Below the pieces are notes generated by a model that ran no database searches, had not been told where the DNA came from, and saw nothing but the letters and a program-made list of their open reading frames with translations. Below, piece after piece: positions 9,857 to 21,320 of a stretch of 64,000 bases of DNA. The stretch is taken from assembly GCF_003012745.1 (NCBI RefSeq), contig NZ_PXYK01000016.1, positions 82,982 to 146,981 of the forward strand, written 5' to 3'. Both the position numbers and the translations under genes were made by a program. How positions within the stretch are numbered: the first letter of the stretch is position 1; every line of letters starts with the position of its first letter. Source of the DNA: Kumtagia ephedrae (lineage in GTDB: Bacteria > Pseudomonadota > Alphaproteobacteria > Rhizobiales > Rhizobiaceae).

Positions 9857-11094
9857 GAAGCCTTCCCGCCGAAGCCGAACAGCGCATGCGCGATCCGCCG
9901 CTTCTGCACCTCCTCCGAGCCCTCGGTGATCTTGTAGCGGCGGTGGTGGCGGTAGATGTGCTCGAACGGCATGTGGCGGGAGTAGCCGAGCCCGCCATGC
10001 ACCTGCATGGCGAAGTCGGCCGCCCGGCACACCAGGTCGTTGGCCTTGTAGTTGCAGATCGAGACCTCGTGCGAGAACGCGGCCGGGTCCTGCCGGTCCA
10101 TCTTCCAGGCCGTGCGGAATATGTAGTTGCGCACCGTCTCGCAGTCTGCATGCAGCTCGGCCAGCGGGAACTGGATCGCCTGCCGCCTGGCCAGGGGCTC
10201 GCCGAACAGCACGCGCTCCCTGGCGTAGTTGACCGCCTGCTCGATGCAGTAGCGCGCCGCGCCGGCGCTCGCCGCCGCCTGGCGGATGCGGTTCTCGTGG
10301 ATGAACATCATGGCGATCTGCAGCCCTTCGCCCTCCTTGTGCAGGATCGCCGTATCGGGCACGCGCACGTCCTTCAGCTCGACCTCCGAATGGTCGGTCG
10401 GCATGTTGAAGGTCCAGTGGTTCATCACGATGGTGTGGCCGGGCGTGTCGGTCGGCACGATGAAGGCGGTGATGCCGCTCGCCTCGCCGTCCCTGCCGCC
10501 GGTGCGGGCGAAGACGAGGTTGGCCTCGGCCCGGCCGACCTGGGAGTTCCAGCGCTTGCGCCCGTTGATCACCCAGTGGGCGCCGTCCCGCACCGCGCGC
10601 GTCTCCAGCCAGGTCGCGTCCGAGCCGTGGTTCGGCTCGGTCAGCGCGAAGCTCAGGTGCCGCCTGCCGGTGATGATGCCTTCGATATAGACCTTCTGGT
10701 CCTTGGTGCCGTAGCGGGCGATGGCCGGCACGATCGGAAAGTTACCGACGATCGAAGACTCGTCCTGCAGGTCGTTGTGCAGGCCGAGCCCCTTGGCGGC
10801 GAGATGCTCGCGGATGGCCGCATTCATCAGATTGCCGGCCGCCTGGCCGCCGCAGCTTTCGGGCAGGCAGAGCCGCAGGTGCCCGGCCTTGTCCGCCCGC
10901 CGCTCCATTTCGGCGATCAGCGCCCGCCAGGCGTCGGCCGGCCGGCCGTCCTCCTCCCAGTTGGTGCGCGCCCATTCGCGCCGGTGGTCGAAGAACTGCA
11001 TGTTCTCGCGCTCCAGCGGCCTGATCTCGGCCTCGATGAAGGCATCGAGCTCGGCGAGCTTGTCGACGATCGTCCGCGGCAGGTCGAAATCCAT
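9853..11094 (-). CDS. Acyl-CoA dehydrogenase (ACAD10/11-like)
   Basis: FAD-dependent acyl-CoA dehydrogenase of 413 aa. The flavin-binding stretch SFALTEPNHGSDA, the WVINGRKRWNS strand and HENRIRQAAASAG are visible. The C-terminal HVGGLGYS-type block (QVHGGLGYSRHMPFEHIYR) is followed by ITEGSEEVQKR, where the Glu of the usual active-site region is kept. ATG 11094 is preferred over GTG 11100 because AAGG sits seven bases upstream. It is coupled to the downstream kinase-fold gene by a 4-bp overlap, mirroring the ACAD10/11 fusion. Confidence 0.88.
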   Translation of the reverse strand: MDFDLPRTIVDKLAELDAFIEAEIRPLERENMQFFDHRREWARTNWEEDGRPADAWRALIAEMERRADKAGHLRLCLPESCGGQAAGNLMNAAIREHLAAKGLGLHNDLQDESSIVGNFPIVPAIARYGTKDQKVYIEGIITGRRHLSFALTEPNHGSDATWLETRAVRDGAHWVINGRKRWNSQVGRAEANLVFARTGGRDGEASGITAFIVPTDTPGHTIVMNHWTFNMPTDHSEVELKDVRVPDTAILHKEGEGLQIAMMFIHENRIRQAAASAGAARYCIEQAVNYARERVLFGEPLARRQAIQFPLAELHADCETVRNYIFRTAWKMDRQDPAAFSHEVSICNYKANDLVCRAADFAMQVHGGLGYSRHMPFEHIYRHHRRYKITEGSEEVQKRRIAHALFGFGGKAS

Positions 11095-11140
11095 CTTCAC
11101 GCCTTTTCCATGGGAGAGGGGGCAGCCGTTCGGCGGGGCG

Positions 11141-12778
<1,638 letters not shown>

Positions 12779-12834
12779 GCCTGTTCCTCCCGATATCCCG
12801 AGCGGCCGGCTTCCTCTCTCCAGCCGCGCGGTAC

Positions 12835-12859
12835 ATTATAGTAATCTAGATTATCATAC
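12835..12859. promoter_or_regulatory. Palindromic operator upstream of the ligase operon
   Basis: AT-rich island with the perfect 12-bp palindrome TAATCTAGATTA (12842-12853). It lies 64 bp upstream of the ligase start. It belongs loosely to the island-wide operator family; the core differs from the RTAYGCTAnCGTAY consensus. Confidence 0.45.
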
Positions 12860-12928
12860 AAAACCACATGAAATTGGAATCCGTCAAGCGGGAGGGGCAC
12901 GGCGGTCCGGATGGAGGGCAGGAGATAC

Positions 12929-13717
12929 CTAATAGATGAACTTCCCGGCCGGATGCGTCGCCGAAATCCCTCCGTCGACCGGGATGAGCTGACCGTCGAC
13001 GTAGGCGGCGTCGTCGGAAGCAAGGAAGGCAACGACGGCAGCCATATCCTCGACATGGCCCGGCCGCTGCATCGGCGTCAGCCTGCCGAGCCGGTCTTCC
13101 TTGCCGTTATCGCGCGCCCAGTCGAACATCGGCTTGGTCAGTCCCGTCTCGGTCAGGCCGGGAAGGATGGCGTTGACGCGCACCTTCTTGCCGGCGAAGG
13201 CGCAGGCGGCCGTCATCGTCAGGTGGTTCACACCCGCTTTCGCCGCGCCATAGGCCTCGGTGCCGCCGCGGGCGCGCAGCGACCCGGTGGACGAGTTGAG
13301 GATGATCGAGCCGCCGCCGTGCTCGGACATGTACCTGCCCGCCAGCTTGCAGGCGACGAAGGCCGTCACGACGTTGTCGCGGAACATGCCTTCCCATTGC
13401 GCCACGCTCTGCTCCAGAAACGGTTTTACCGAATCCGTGTTGCCGGCATTGGCGAAGAAGATGTCGAGGCCGCCCAGCTCCCTGACGCACAGCTCGATCG
13501 CGGCACCGATTCCTGCCTCGTCCGCTGCGTCGGCCACATGGTGGATGCAGGTGCCGCCCGCCTCGCGCGCCGCATGCACGGTCGCCTTTAGCGGATCCTC
13601 GCGCCGGCCGACGACCAGCACGCTGGCGCCTTCGGATGCCAGGCGCAGCGCGCTGGCGCGCCCGATGCCGCTGCCGCCGCCGGTGATGATCGCGCGGCGC
13701 CCGTCCAAACGTCTCAT
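12929..13717 (-). CDS. SDR-family oxidoreductase
   Basis: Classical SDR of 262 aa with TGGGSGIG near the N-terminus, NAGN, catalytic Ser (NSSTGS) and an intact YGAAK dyad. The basic residues after beta-2 (VVGRRED) suggest NADP(H). Probable 3-hydroxyacyl-CoA dehydrogenase or ketoreductase for an island intermediate. ATG 13717 was chosen because the fold starts there; the frame runs 45 codons further upstream, over the operator region. Divergent from the VOC gene, sharing the intergenic operator at 13763-13807. Confidence 0.85.
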   Translation of the reverse strand: MRRLDGRRAIITGGGSGIGRASALRLASEGASVLVVGRREDPLKATVHAAREAGGTCIHHVADAADEAGIGAAIELCVRELGGLDIFFANAGNTDSVKPFLEQSVAQWEGMFRDNVVTAFVACKLAGRYMSEHGGGSIILNSSTGSLRARGGTEAYGAAKAGVNHLTMTAACAFAGKKVRVNAILPGLTETGLTKPMFDWARDNGKEDRLGRLTPMQRPGHVEDMAAVVAFLASDDAAYVDGQLIPVDGGISATHPAGKFIY

Positions 13718-13762
13718 GGCTGTCCTCCCGTCGCCGGGCAGACCATGCCCGTGTTGCGGAAT

Positions 13763-13807
13763 GCTATTGTAAGGTACGTAAGATGAAAGTAAACTAGCTA
13801 TACATTT
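13763..13807. promoter_or_regulatory. Divergent promoter/operator region
   Basis: AT-rich stretch between the divergent SDR and VOC genes. It contains TAAGGTACGTAAG and AAACTAGCTATAC, resembling diverged half-sites of the recurrent operator. It ends 17 bp before the VOC ATG, where GGAAGGAG serves as ribosome site. Confidence 0.4.
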
Positions 13808-13823
13808 TCCGGAAGGAGAAGCG

Positions 13824-14249
13824 ATGACGGGAAAGCTCGACCATATCGGCATCTTCGTGGAGAGCTTGGAGCGGGCGGTTCCGTTCTACGAGACGCTGAT
13901 CGGCCGCGGCGCCCCGGTCATCCGCGAGGTCCCGGAACTCGGCCTGCGGCTCGCCTTCTTCACCCGGCAGGGCGGCGAGATCGTCGAGCTGGTCGAGGCT
14001 TCCGGCAGGACGGAGATGAAGCATGGCGACGTCGTCGTCGCCCTGGAGGTCGACGACCTCGAAGCCGAGATCGCCAGGCTCCGGGCGGCCGGCATCAAGG
14101 CCTACCACCAGAAGCCGACCGACAACCTGCCGCTGCATCGCGGGTGGATCACCAAGGGCGACGGCCACGGCACCATCATAGAGCTCTGTCCGAAGGGGGA
14201 GGTGGCCCGCTTCGTCGCCGGGGGCGCAGGCGGCGCGGTCGCCGGCTGA
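13824..14249 (+). CDS. VOC-family protein, methylmalonyl-CoA epimerase-like
   Basis: Small (141 aa) glyoxalase/bleomycin-resistance-fold protein made of two beta-alpha-beta-beta-beta modules. LDHIGIFV gives the first metal-ligand His, GGEIVELVE and GTIIELCP supply candidate Glu ligands, and MKHGDVVVALEV is the second-module start. Methylmalonyl-CoA epimerases have this size and order; an epimerase acting on a 2-substituted acyl-CoA would fit its place just upstream of a racemase-type CoA-transferase family gene (66 bp downstream, same strand). Lyase or dioxygenase roles cannot be excluded. Confidence 0.75.
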   Translation: MTGKLDHIGIFVESLERAVPFYETLIGRGAPVIREVPELGLRLAFFTRQGGEIVELVEASGRTEMKHGDVVVALEVDDLEAEIARLRAAGIKAYHQKPTDNLPLHRGWITKGDGHGTIIELCPKGEVARFVAGGAGGAVAG

Positions 14250-14314
14250 GGACGTCCGTTACAGGTCCCGCCGCGCCAGCGAGCGGCAAACCATCCGACT
14301 AGGGAGTTCAGTGC

Positions 14315-15493
14315 ATGACCGGACCACTCGCCGGAGTGAAAATCGTCGAGCTGGCCGGGCAAGGGCCGGCACCCTTCGCCGGTGCGCTGCTCGCCGATTT
14401 CGGGGCCGACGTGGTGCTGGTCGACCGCCCGCCGGGATCGGGCTGGGCGCCGCAGGTGCCGCGGAAATACGATTTCTACATGCGCAACAAGCACTCCCTC
14501 GGCCTTGACCTGAAGGCGGAGCGCGGCGTCGCCACGGCCAAAGCGCTGATCGGCAAGGCCGACGTTCTGATCGAAGGCTACCGGCCCGGGGTCATGGAGC
14601 GGCTGGGCCTCGGGCCGGCGGAATGCCTCGCCCTCAACCCGCGCCTCGTCTATGCCCGCATGACCGGCTGGGGCCAGGAAGGGCCGATGGCCCAGGAGGC
14701 AGGCCACGACATCAACTATCTCGCCCTCACCGGGGCCCTGCACGCGATCGGCCCCGCCGGTACGCCGCCGCCTCCGCCGCTCAACCTCGTCGCCGATCTC
14801 GGCGGTGGCGCCATGTTCCTGGTCGCCGGCATTTTGATGGCGCTGATCGAGGCCAGGGCGACGGGCAGGGGTCAAATGGTGGACTGCGCCATGCTGGACG
14901 GCGTCGCGCAGCTGATGTCGGCCTTCCAGGCGTTCCGCCAGCAGGGAAGCTGGTCGGAGAACCGCCAGGACAACATCGTCGATGGCGGCGCGCCGCATTA
15001 CGGCACCTACGCGACGAGCGACGGGCTTTACATATCGGTCGGCGCCATCGAGCCGCAGTTCTACGTCAATCTCGTCAAGGCGCTCGGGCTCGATCCCGCG
15101 CAACTGCCGGACCGCGACGACCGGCGCAACTGGCCGCTGCTGCGGCAGCGCTTCGAAAAAATCTTCGCCACCAGGACGCGCGCGGAGTGGGACGAGCTCA
15201 TGAAAGGCCGCGACGCCTGCTTCGCGCCGGTGCTGTCGATCGACGAGGCCTGGGACCATCCGCAGATGCAGGCGCGGCGAACATTCGGGCAGATGGGCGG
15301 GCTACGCTATCCCGCCCCCGCGCCAAGATTGTCTGGCACACCGGGGCGCCTGCGCAATCCGCCGCCGGAGCCGGGCGCCGACACCGCCGCGGTGCTGGCC
15401 GACTGGGGCGTAGCGGCCTCCGCGGCGCAGCCAGGACATCCGGTCCGGTCCGCCGGCAGATCGGCAGCGGGATCAAGCCGCACCTGGAAATGA
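14315..15493 (+). CDS. CoA-transferase family III protein, alpha-methylacyl-CoA racemase-like
   Basis: CaiB/BaiF-fold protein (392 aa). The sequence GHDINYLALTGAL carries the His and LVADLGGGAMFL the Asp that act as the acid/base pair in alpha-methylacyl-CoA racemase, so racemisation of a 2-methyl- or 2-branched acyl-CoA is more likely than CoA transfer. Other landmarks are VELAGQGPAPFAG, LIEGYRPGVMERLGLG and RMTGWGQ. A paralogue is at 58250-59401. The last ~40 residues are Ala/Ser/Arg-rich without family resemblance. It probably shares a transcript with the VOC gene. Confidence 0.82.
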   Translation: MTGPLAGVKIVELAGQGPAPFAGALLADFGADVVLVDRPPGSGWAPQVPRKYDFYMRNKHSLGLDLKAERGVATAKALIGKADVLIEGYRPGVMERLGLGPAECLALNPRLVYARMTGWGQEGPMAQEAGHDINYLALTGALHAIGPAGTPPPPPLNLVADLGGGAMFLVAGILMALIEARATGRGQMVDCAMLDGVAQLMSAFQAFRQQGSWSENRQDNIVDGGAPHYGTYATSDGLYISVGAIEPQFYVNLVKALGLDPAQLPDRDDRRNWPLLRQRFEKIFATRTRAEWDELMKGRDACFAPVLSIDEAWDHPQMQARRTFGQMGGLRYPAPAPRLSGTPGRLRNPPPEPGADTAAVLADWGVAASAAQPGHPVRSAGRSAAGSSRTWK

Positions 15494-15502
15494 TCATCAG
15501 CA

Positions 15503-15562
15503 AAATACGCTAGCATATTTTTCATTGGCACATACAATTAGATACGCTAATGTACGATATGC
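15503..15562. promoter_or_regulatory. Tandem operator copies before the first ABC transporter operon
   Basis: Two copies of the recurrent 14-mer: ATACGCTAGCATAT (15505-15518, almost perfectly palindromic) and ATACGCTAATGTAC (15542-15555), 37 bp apart. They lie about 100-155 bp upstream of the periplasmic binding-protein start. The first copy is the exact reverse complement of the copy at 26982-26995. Confidence 0.65.
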
Positions 15563-15658
15563 TGCCGATGCTGAGGCGGCAAAGCCTCGCCGGTGTCAGG
15601 CGCCGAGGCATCTCGAAGTCGAACGGAAATCAGAACCCTTGGTGAGGGAGGAAGCACT

Positions 15659-16849
15659 ATGGCGTTCGTGAATGTGAAGGCGGCCCTGTCGGGGCTCGCC
15701 GCGGCGGCGGCAATGGCCGTGCCGGCGCTGGCCGACGTGAACATCGGCTATCTCTCCGACATGTCGGGCCCGACATCGGTGCTGACGGGGGAATCCAGCC
15801 AGCGCGCCATCGAGATGGCGATCGCCGATTTCGGCGGCGAGGTGAATGGCGAGAAGATCGTGCTCACGGTCGCCGACCATCTGTCGAAGCCCGACGTCGG
15901 TCTCGGCATCGCCCGCGAATGGGTCGACAAGGGCGACATCGACCTCCTGTTCAGCGTCGACCAGTCGGCGGTAGCGCTGGCCGTCTCGGACCTCGTCCGC
16001 GACAAGAACATCACCTTCCTGCACGGCGCCTCGAGCGCGGCGCTGACCAACGAGAAATGCGGGCCCTACCAGGTTCAGATGATCCTCGACACCTATGGAC
16101 TGTCGCGCGCCATCTCGATGCCGCTGGTCGCGACCGGCCACAAGAAATGGTACTACATCTCCGTCGACTATGCGCTCGGCCACGACCTGCAGGCCAAGGG
16201 CGAGGCGGCGGTCGCCGCGGCCGGCGGCGAGATCGTCGGTTCGGCACGGCACTCGCCGCAGACCACCGACTTCTCCGCCTTCCTGCTCGAGGCTCAGTCC
16301 AGGGGCGCCGACACCATCGGGCTCGCCACCTTCGGTTCCTGGCAGATCGCCGTCGCCAAGCAGGCGCAGGAATTTGGCCTCAGCATACCGCTCGCCCCCT
16401 ATTTCCTCGGCGACACCGACATCAAGGCCGCCGGCCTCGACAGCCTGCAGAACGTGTCGAGCGCGATTCCCTTCTACTGGGACCAGAACGACAAGACGCG
16501 CGCATTCGCCAGGCGCTACCAGGAGCGCTACAACCGGCCGCCGACCTTCCCCAACGCGATGCACTACGAGTTCATCTCCCATTACCTCAACGCGGTGAAG
16601 GCGGTGGGCAGCACAGATGCCGCCGCGGTCGTCGCAAAAATGCGCGAGACGCCGATCCGGATGATCAACGGCGACACCGCCACCATCCGCGCCGACGGCC
16701 GCACGCTGCGGCCGATGTATTCCTTCGTCACCAAGACGCCGGCGGAAAGTTCCGGCGACTGGGATTTTCTGAAGATCACCGGCACCATCCCCGCCGACAC
16801 GCTGGCCCCGCCGCTCTCCGAGAGCAAGTGCCCGCTGGTCAAGGGCTGA
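15659..16849 (+). CDS. ABC transporter substrate-binding protein (Liv/HAAT type)
   Basis: Type I periplasmic binding protein (396 aa) of the hydrophobic/branched-chain amino acid family. A signal peptide is visible (residues 1-25, cut after PALA), then VNIGYLSDMSGP and the two-lobe pattern with FLHGASSAAL, KKWYYISVDYALGHD and NAMHYEFISHYLNAV. ATG 15659 follows GGGAGGAAG. In such catabolic loci these proteins often bind aromatic or alicyclic carboxylates rather than amino acids, so it is probably the uptake receptor for the island's substrate. Heads a five-gene operon (binding protein, two ATPases, two permeases). Confidence 0.9.
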   Translation: MAFVNVKAALSGLAAAAAMAVPALADVNIGYLSDMSGPTSVLTGESSQRAIEMAIADFGGEVNGEKIVLTVADHLSKPDVGLGIAREWVDKGDIDLLFSVDQSAVALAVSDLVRDKNITFLHGASSAALTNEKCGPYQVQMILDTYGLSRAISMPLVATGHKKWYYISVDYALGHDLQAKGEAAVAAAGGEIVGSARHSPQTTDFSAFLLEAQSRGADTIGLATFGSWQIAVAKQAQEFGLSIPLAPYFLGDTDIKAAGLDSLQNVSSAIPFYWDQNDKTRAFARRYQERYNRPPTFPNAMHYEFISHYLNAVKAVGSTDAAAVVAKMRETPIRMINGDTATIRADGRTLRPMYSFVTKTPAESSGDWDFLKITGTIPADTLAPPLSESKCPLVKG

Positions 16850-16927
16850 CGTCGTCGACGGCGCGGGTCGGCGTTGCCGGTCAGCGCCGGACGGAGCCCG
16901 ACGTCCCGCCGACGGGGCGGCACGGGT

Positions 16928-17693
16928 ATGAAGACCGGGGAGGAACGGTTGAAGGACGCGGTACTCGAGGTTCGGGGCATCACCAAAAGGTTCGGCGCCT
17001 TCAGGGCGGTGGACGGTGTTGACCTCGACATTGCCGAGGGTGAGATCCATGCTCTCATCGGCCCCAACGGCGCCGGCAAGACGACTTGCTTCAACCTGTT
17101 GACCGGAAACCTGTCGCTGACGGCGGGCGAGATCAGGTTGCGCGGCGAGGTGATCTCCGGCCTGCCGATGGACGCCATCGCCCGCCGCGGCCTGGTGCGT
17201 TCCTACCAGATCTCCTCGATCTTCCCGGACTTCACGGTGCTGGAAAACCTGCGCTTCGCCCTGCAGCGCAAACGCCGCGGCAATTTCGATTTCTGGCGCT
17301 CGGAGCGGCATCTCCACACCCTCGACGGGCGCGCCCTCGAGCTTCTGGAACAACTCGGCCTCGCCGAGTGGGCTGGGACGCGGGCCGGCGACCTTCCCTA
17401 CGGCCGCAAGCGCGCCCTGGAGATCGCCACGACGCTCGCCCTCGATCCGCAAGTGCTGCTGCTCGACGAGCCGACTTCCGGCATGGGGCGCGAGGACATA
17501 GGCCGCGTCGCCGATCTGATCCGCAAGATCGCCAGGGGCCGCACCGTCATCATGGTCGAGCACAATCTGCCGGTCGTAGAGGGGCTCTGCGACAACGTCA
17601 CCGTGCTCGCCCGCGGGCAGGTGATCGCGCGCGGCACCTACAGCGAAGTGTCCGCCGATGCCAGGGTCGTCGAGGCCTATCTGGGGACGGCCC

Positions 17694-17701
<8 letters not shown>
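16928..17701 (+). CDS. ABC transporter ATP-binding protein (LivG type)
   Basis: Cytoplasmic ATPase of the first Liv-type importer (257 aa). It has Walker A GPNGAGKTT, a Walker B LLLDEPTSGM, and the H-loop His in MVEHNLPVV. The ABC signature is degenerate: LPYGRKRALEIA stands where LSxGQ is usual, as in many LivG proteins. ATG 16928 was chosen from the position of the fold. It overlaps the next ATPase gene by 8 bp. Confidence 0.9.
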
Positions 17702-18386
<685 letters not shown>

Positions 18387-18396
18387 GGAGGAGCGC

Positions 18397-19275
18397 ATGT
18401 TCGAACTCGACCTCAATCTCATCCTCGGCCAGATGGTGCTCGGCCTGGTGAACGGCGTCTTCTACGCCATCCTCTCGCTCGGCCTGGCGATCATCTTCGG
18501 CCTGCTCGGCGTCATCAATTTCGCGCATGGCGTGTTCTTCATGCTCGGCGCCTTCGCCGCCTATCTGCTCGCCCAGACTCTTGGCATCGGCTACTGGGGC
18601 GCGCTGCTGCTGGCGCCGCTGATGGTCGGCGCGCTCGGCCTCGTCGTCGAGGTGGCGCTGATCCGCCACCTCTACCGGCTCGACCATCTCTACGGGCTGC
18701 TGCTCACGCTCGGGCTGGCGCTGTTCGTCGAGGGTTTCGTCCGCATCGTCTTCGGTCCGCAGGGCCTGCCCTACGAGGTTCCGCCCAGCCTGCGCGGCGC
18801 CATCAATCTCGGCTTCATGGTCCTGCCCTATTACCGCGCCTGGGTGGTGGCGGCCGGCATCGTGCTGTGCCTCGCCACTTGGTTCGTCATCGAGCGCACG
18901 CCGCTCGGTGCAAAGCTGCGCGCCGCCACCGACAATCCGCAGCTCGTCCAGGCCTTCGGCATCAACGTCCCGGTCATGCTGACCCTGACCTATGCCGCCG
19001 GCGTGGCGCTGGCGGCGGTCGGCGGCGTGATGGCGGCGCCCATCATGTCGGTCGACCCGGCGATGGGCACCAGCATCGTCATCGTCGTCTTCGCCGTGGT
19101 GGTGATCGGCGGCATGGGCTCGATCCTCGGCTCGATCGTCACCGGCCTCTGCCTCGGCCTGCTCGAAGGCCTCGCCAAGGCGGTGTTTCCGCAGGCCTCC
19201 TCGACCGTCATCTTCGTGGCGATGGTGATCGTGCTGGTCCTGCGCCCGCGCGGCCTCTTCGGGAAAATGGCATGA
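18397..19275 (+). CDS. Branched-chain amino acid-type ABC permease (LivH type)
   Basis: Inner-membrane permease (292 aa) with about eight hydrophobic segments. The conserved LivH start (LGLVNGVFYAILSLGLAIIFGLLGVINFAHG) and the ATPase-contact region TDNPQLVQAFGIN are visible. It follows GAGGAG and ends in a 4-bp ATGA overlap with the second permease gene. Confidence 0.92.
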   Translation: MFELDLNLILGQMVLGLVNGVFYAILSLGLAIIFGLLGVINFAHGVFFMLGAFAAYLLAQTLGIGYWGALLLAPLMVGALGLVVEVALIRHLYRLDHLYGLLLTLGLALFVEGFVRIVFGPQGLPYEVPPSLRGAINLGFMVLPYYRAWVVAAGIVLCLATWFVIERTPLGAKLRAATDNPQLVQAFGINVPVMLTLTYAAGVALAAVGGVMAAPIMSVDPAMGTSIVIVVFAVVVIGGMGSILGSIVTGLCLGLLEGLAKAVFPQASSTVIFVAMVIVLVLRPRGLFGKMA

Positions 19276-20273
19276 GCGGCCCAGACGCAACCACCATGGA
19301 CAAGCCGGCCGTTTCCGCGGCGGCGTCGCGCCCGGCGCAATTTCTCGGCTTCACGCCGGCGCGCGCCATCTTCTTCCTGCTGTTTGCGGCTTTCGTCGTG
19401 GTCGCGCCGGCGCTGCTCTATCCGATCTTCCTGATGAAGGTGTACTGCTTCATCATCTTCGCCTGCGCCTACAACCTTTTGCTCGGCTACACCGGGCTGA
19501 TGAGTTTCGGCCATGCCGCCTTCTTCGGCATGGGCGCCTATCTGTGCGGCTACGCAGCCACCCGCTGGGGGCTGCCGTTCGAGCTGGCGGTGCTGACCGG
19601 TACCGGCACCGCGGCGCTGCTCGGCCTGCTGTTCGGCTGGATCGCCATCCGCCGCACCGGGCTCTACTTCGCCATGATCACGCTGGCGCTGGCGCAGATG
19701 GTCTATTTCGTCGCGCTGCAGGCGCCGTTCACCGGCGGCGAGAACGGCATCCAGTCGGTGCCGCGCGGCTCGGTCCTCGGCATCGTCGACCTGTCGTCCA
19801 ACACCGCGCTCTACTGGACCGTGTCGATCGTCGTGCTGGCGGTGCTGGCCCTCTACAACCGCATCGTCCACTCGCCCTTCGGGCGGGTGCTGCGCGCCAT
19901 CCGCAACAACCCCGAGCGCGCCATGTCGCTCGGCTACGACGTCGACCGCTTCAAGATCGCCGCCTTCACGCTCTCGGCGGCGCTGTCGGGCTTCGCCGCC
20001 TCGCTGAAGACCGTCGTCTTCGGCATCGCCACGCTCACCGACGTCTCCACCGTGGTGTCGACCGAGGTGGTTTTGATCAACCTCGTCGGCGGCATCGGCA
20101 CGATCTTCGGGCCGGTGGTCGGCAGCTTCGTCATCCTGTCGCTGGAGCATTTCCTGGCGCCCTACGGACCGTGGGTGCTGCTCCTGCAGGGTCTCGTCTT
20201 CATGCTGTTCGTGCTGGTCTTCCGCCAGGGCATCGTCGGCGAATTGCAGAAACGGCTGCGGGTCGGGCTTTGA
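19272..20273 (+). CDS. Branched-chain amino acid-type ABC permease (LivM type)
   Basis: Second inner-membrane permease (333 aa) of the importer. It has LivM landmarks (YNLLLGYTGLMSFGHAAFFG, GLYFAMITLALAQMV, IRNNPERAMSLGY) and about nine hydrophobic segments; the N-terminal 25 residues are polar. Translationally coupled to the LivH-type gene. Last gene of the operon; an inverted-repeat element with a terminator-like stem follows 15 bp downstream. Confidence 0.92.
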   Translation: MSGPDATTMDKPAVSAAASRPAQFLGFTPARAIFFLLFAAFVVVAPALLYPIFLMKVYCFIIFACAYNLLLGYTGLMSFGHAAFFGMGAYLCGYAATRWGLPFELAVLTGTGTAALLGLLFGWIAIRRTGLYFAMITLALAQMVYFVALQAPFTGGENGIQSVPRGSVLGIVDLSSNTALYWTVSIVVLAVLALYNRIVHSPFGRVLRAIRNNPERAMSLGYDVDRFKIAAFTLSAALSGFAASLKTVVFGIATLTDVSTVVSTEVVLINLVGGIGTIFGPVVGSFVILSLEHFLAPYGPWVLLLQGLVFMLFVLVFRQGIVGELQKRLRVGL

Positions 20274-20288
20274 GCCGGCGCTTTCTCC

Positions 20289-20357
20289 AGCCTGGGTTCC
20301 TCGCCCCCACGAAGTGGGGGAGAGGTGGCGAGCCCGGAGGGCGAGACGGAGAGGGGG
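20289..20357. repeat. Intergenic palindromic repeat (type B), copy 1
   Basis: Element of about 69 bp with a hairpin CCCCCAC-GAA-GTGGGGG and a GGTGGCGAGC...GGGCGAGAC tail. It is nearly identical to the copy at 48857-48925 and lies, like that copy, between convergent genes, where its stem could act as a terminator. Confidence 0.7.
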
Positions 20358-20385
20358 TCTTCTCCGCGTCACGCCGCCGCGTAGC

Positions 20386-21183
20386 TCACCGCCCCTTGAA
20401 AACCGGCTTGCGCCGCTCCGCGAAGGCGCTGATGCCCTCGCGCGCATCCTCCGTGCCGGCCAGCGCGGCGAGTGCCTGCGCCTCGTGCTCGAGCTGCGTC
20501 TCGAAGGGCTCGCTGCGCGCCGACATGAAGGTCCGCTTGATCGCGCCATAGGCGAGCGTCGGGCCGGCGGCGAGTTTTTTGGCAACCGCCTCGGCACCCG
20601 CCATCAGCTCGGCGCCGGGCACGACATAGTCGGCGAGGCCCGCCTGCCTCGCCTCGCCCGCCTCGATCGCCTCGGACAGCATGATGAAGCGTTTCGCCCG
20701 CGAAAATCCCATGCGGCTCGACAGCGAGACGGTGGAGCCGGAATCGGCGCAGAAGCCGATCATCGAGAAGGCGGCGTTGAACTTCACGCCCTCGGCGGCG
20801 AAGACGATGTCCGACATCGCTACCAGCGACACCGCCCCGCCGGCGACGTCGCCTTGCACGGCGCAGACGACCGGCGCGTTCATGCGCTGGAAACGGCCCA
20901 GCGCCATGTGCAGGTCGGCCGTCCACGCCTTGACGATGCGCGGGAGCTGCGACAGATCCTTGACGAAAGCCCGGATGTCGCCGCCCACCGAGAAATAGCG
21001 TCCTTCGGCGGCGAGCAGCACGGCCCGCACGTCGTCGCGGCTGGAGAGCTCGACAGACAGGTCGCGCAGGTCACGGCACATGCGCCCGTCCATCGGGTTG
21101 CCGCGCTCCGCCTGGGTCAAGGTGACCCGCGCCAGGCCGTCCTCGATCCGGCAGGCGAGTGTCTCCATCGTCAGCCCGGTCAT
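20386..21183 (-). CDS. Enoyl-CoA hydratase/isomerase family protein
   Basis: Crotonase-fold protein of 265 aa. The oxyanion-hole segments are YFSVGGDIRAF and VQGDVAGGAVSLV. At the position where hydratases usually carry the first catalytic Glu it reads FNAAFSMIGFCADSG, and the second position has Asp or Ser, so isomerase or hydrolase chemistry is as likely as hydration. C-terminal FAERRKPVFKGR is typical. ATG 21183 was chosen over an upstream in-frame ATG (21210) for the AAGGAG site. Divergent from a thioesterase gene, with the operator-like palindrome between them. Confidence 0.82.
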   Translation of the reverse strand: MTGLTMETLACRIEDGLARVTLTQAERGNPMDGRMCRDLRDLSVELSSRDDVRAVLLAAEGRYFSVGGDIRAFVKDLSQLPRIVKAWTADLHMALGRFQRMNAPVVCAVQGDVAGGAVSLVAMSDIVFAAEGVKFNAAFSMIGFCADSGSTVSLSSRMGFSRAKRFIMLSEAIEAGEARQAGLADYVVPGAELMAGAEAVAKKLAAGPTLAYGAIKRTFMSARSEPFETQLEHEAQALAALAGTEDAREGISAFAERRKPVFKGR

Positions 21184-21214
21184 GCCATGCGCTCCTTCCC
21201 GCTTGCTCAAAAAA

Positions 21215-21235
21215 GATATAGTAACATACTATTTT
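21215..21235. promoter_or_regulatory. Operator-like palindrome between divergent genes
   Basis: TAGTA-ACA-TACTA (21219-21231) is a perfect inverted repeat in an AT-rich island, 36 bp upstream of the enoyl-CoA hydratase start and about 90 bp upstream of the thioesterase start. It is a variant of the recurrent island operator. Confidence 0.5.
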
Positions 21236-21320
21236 ATAGCGCATGATTTGCAAGGCTTCGCCTGCCGATCCGAGCCCTGAGCTTGTCGAAGGCGGGGAAT
21301 GCGAGTTGTCGGGAGGGGAT

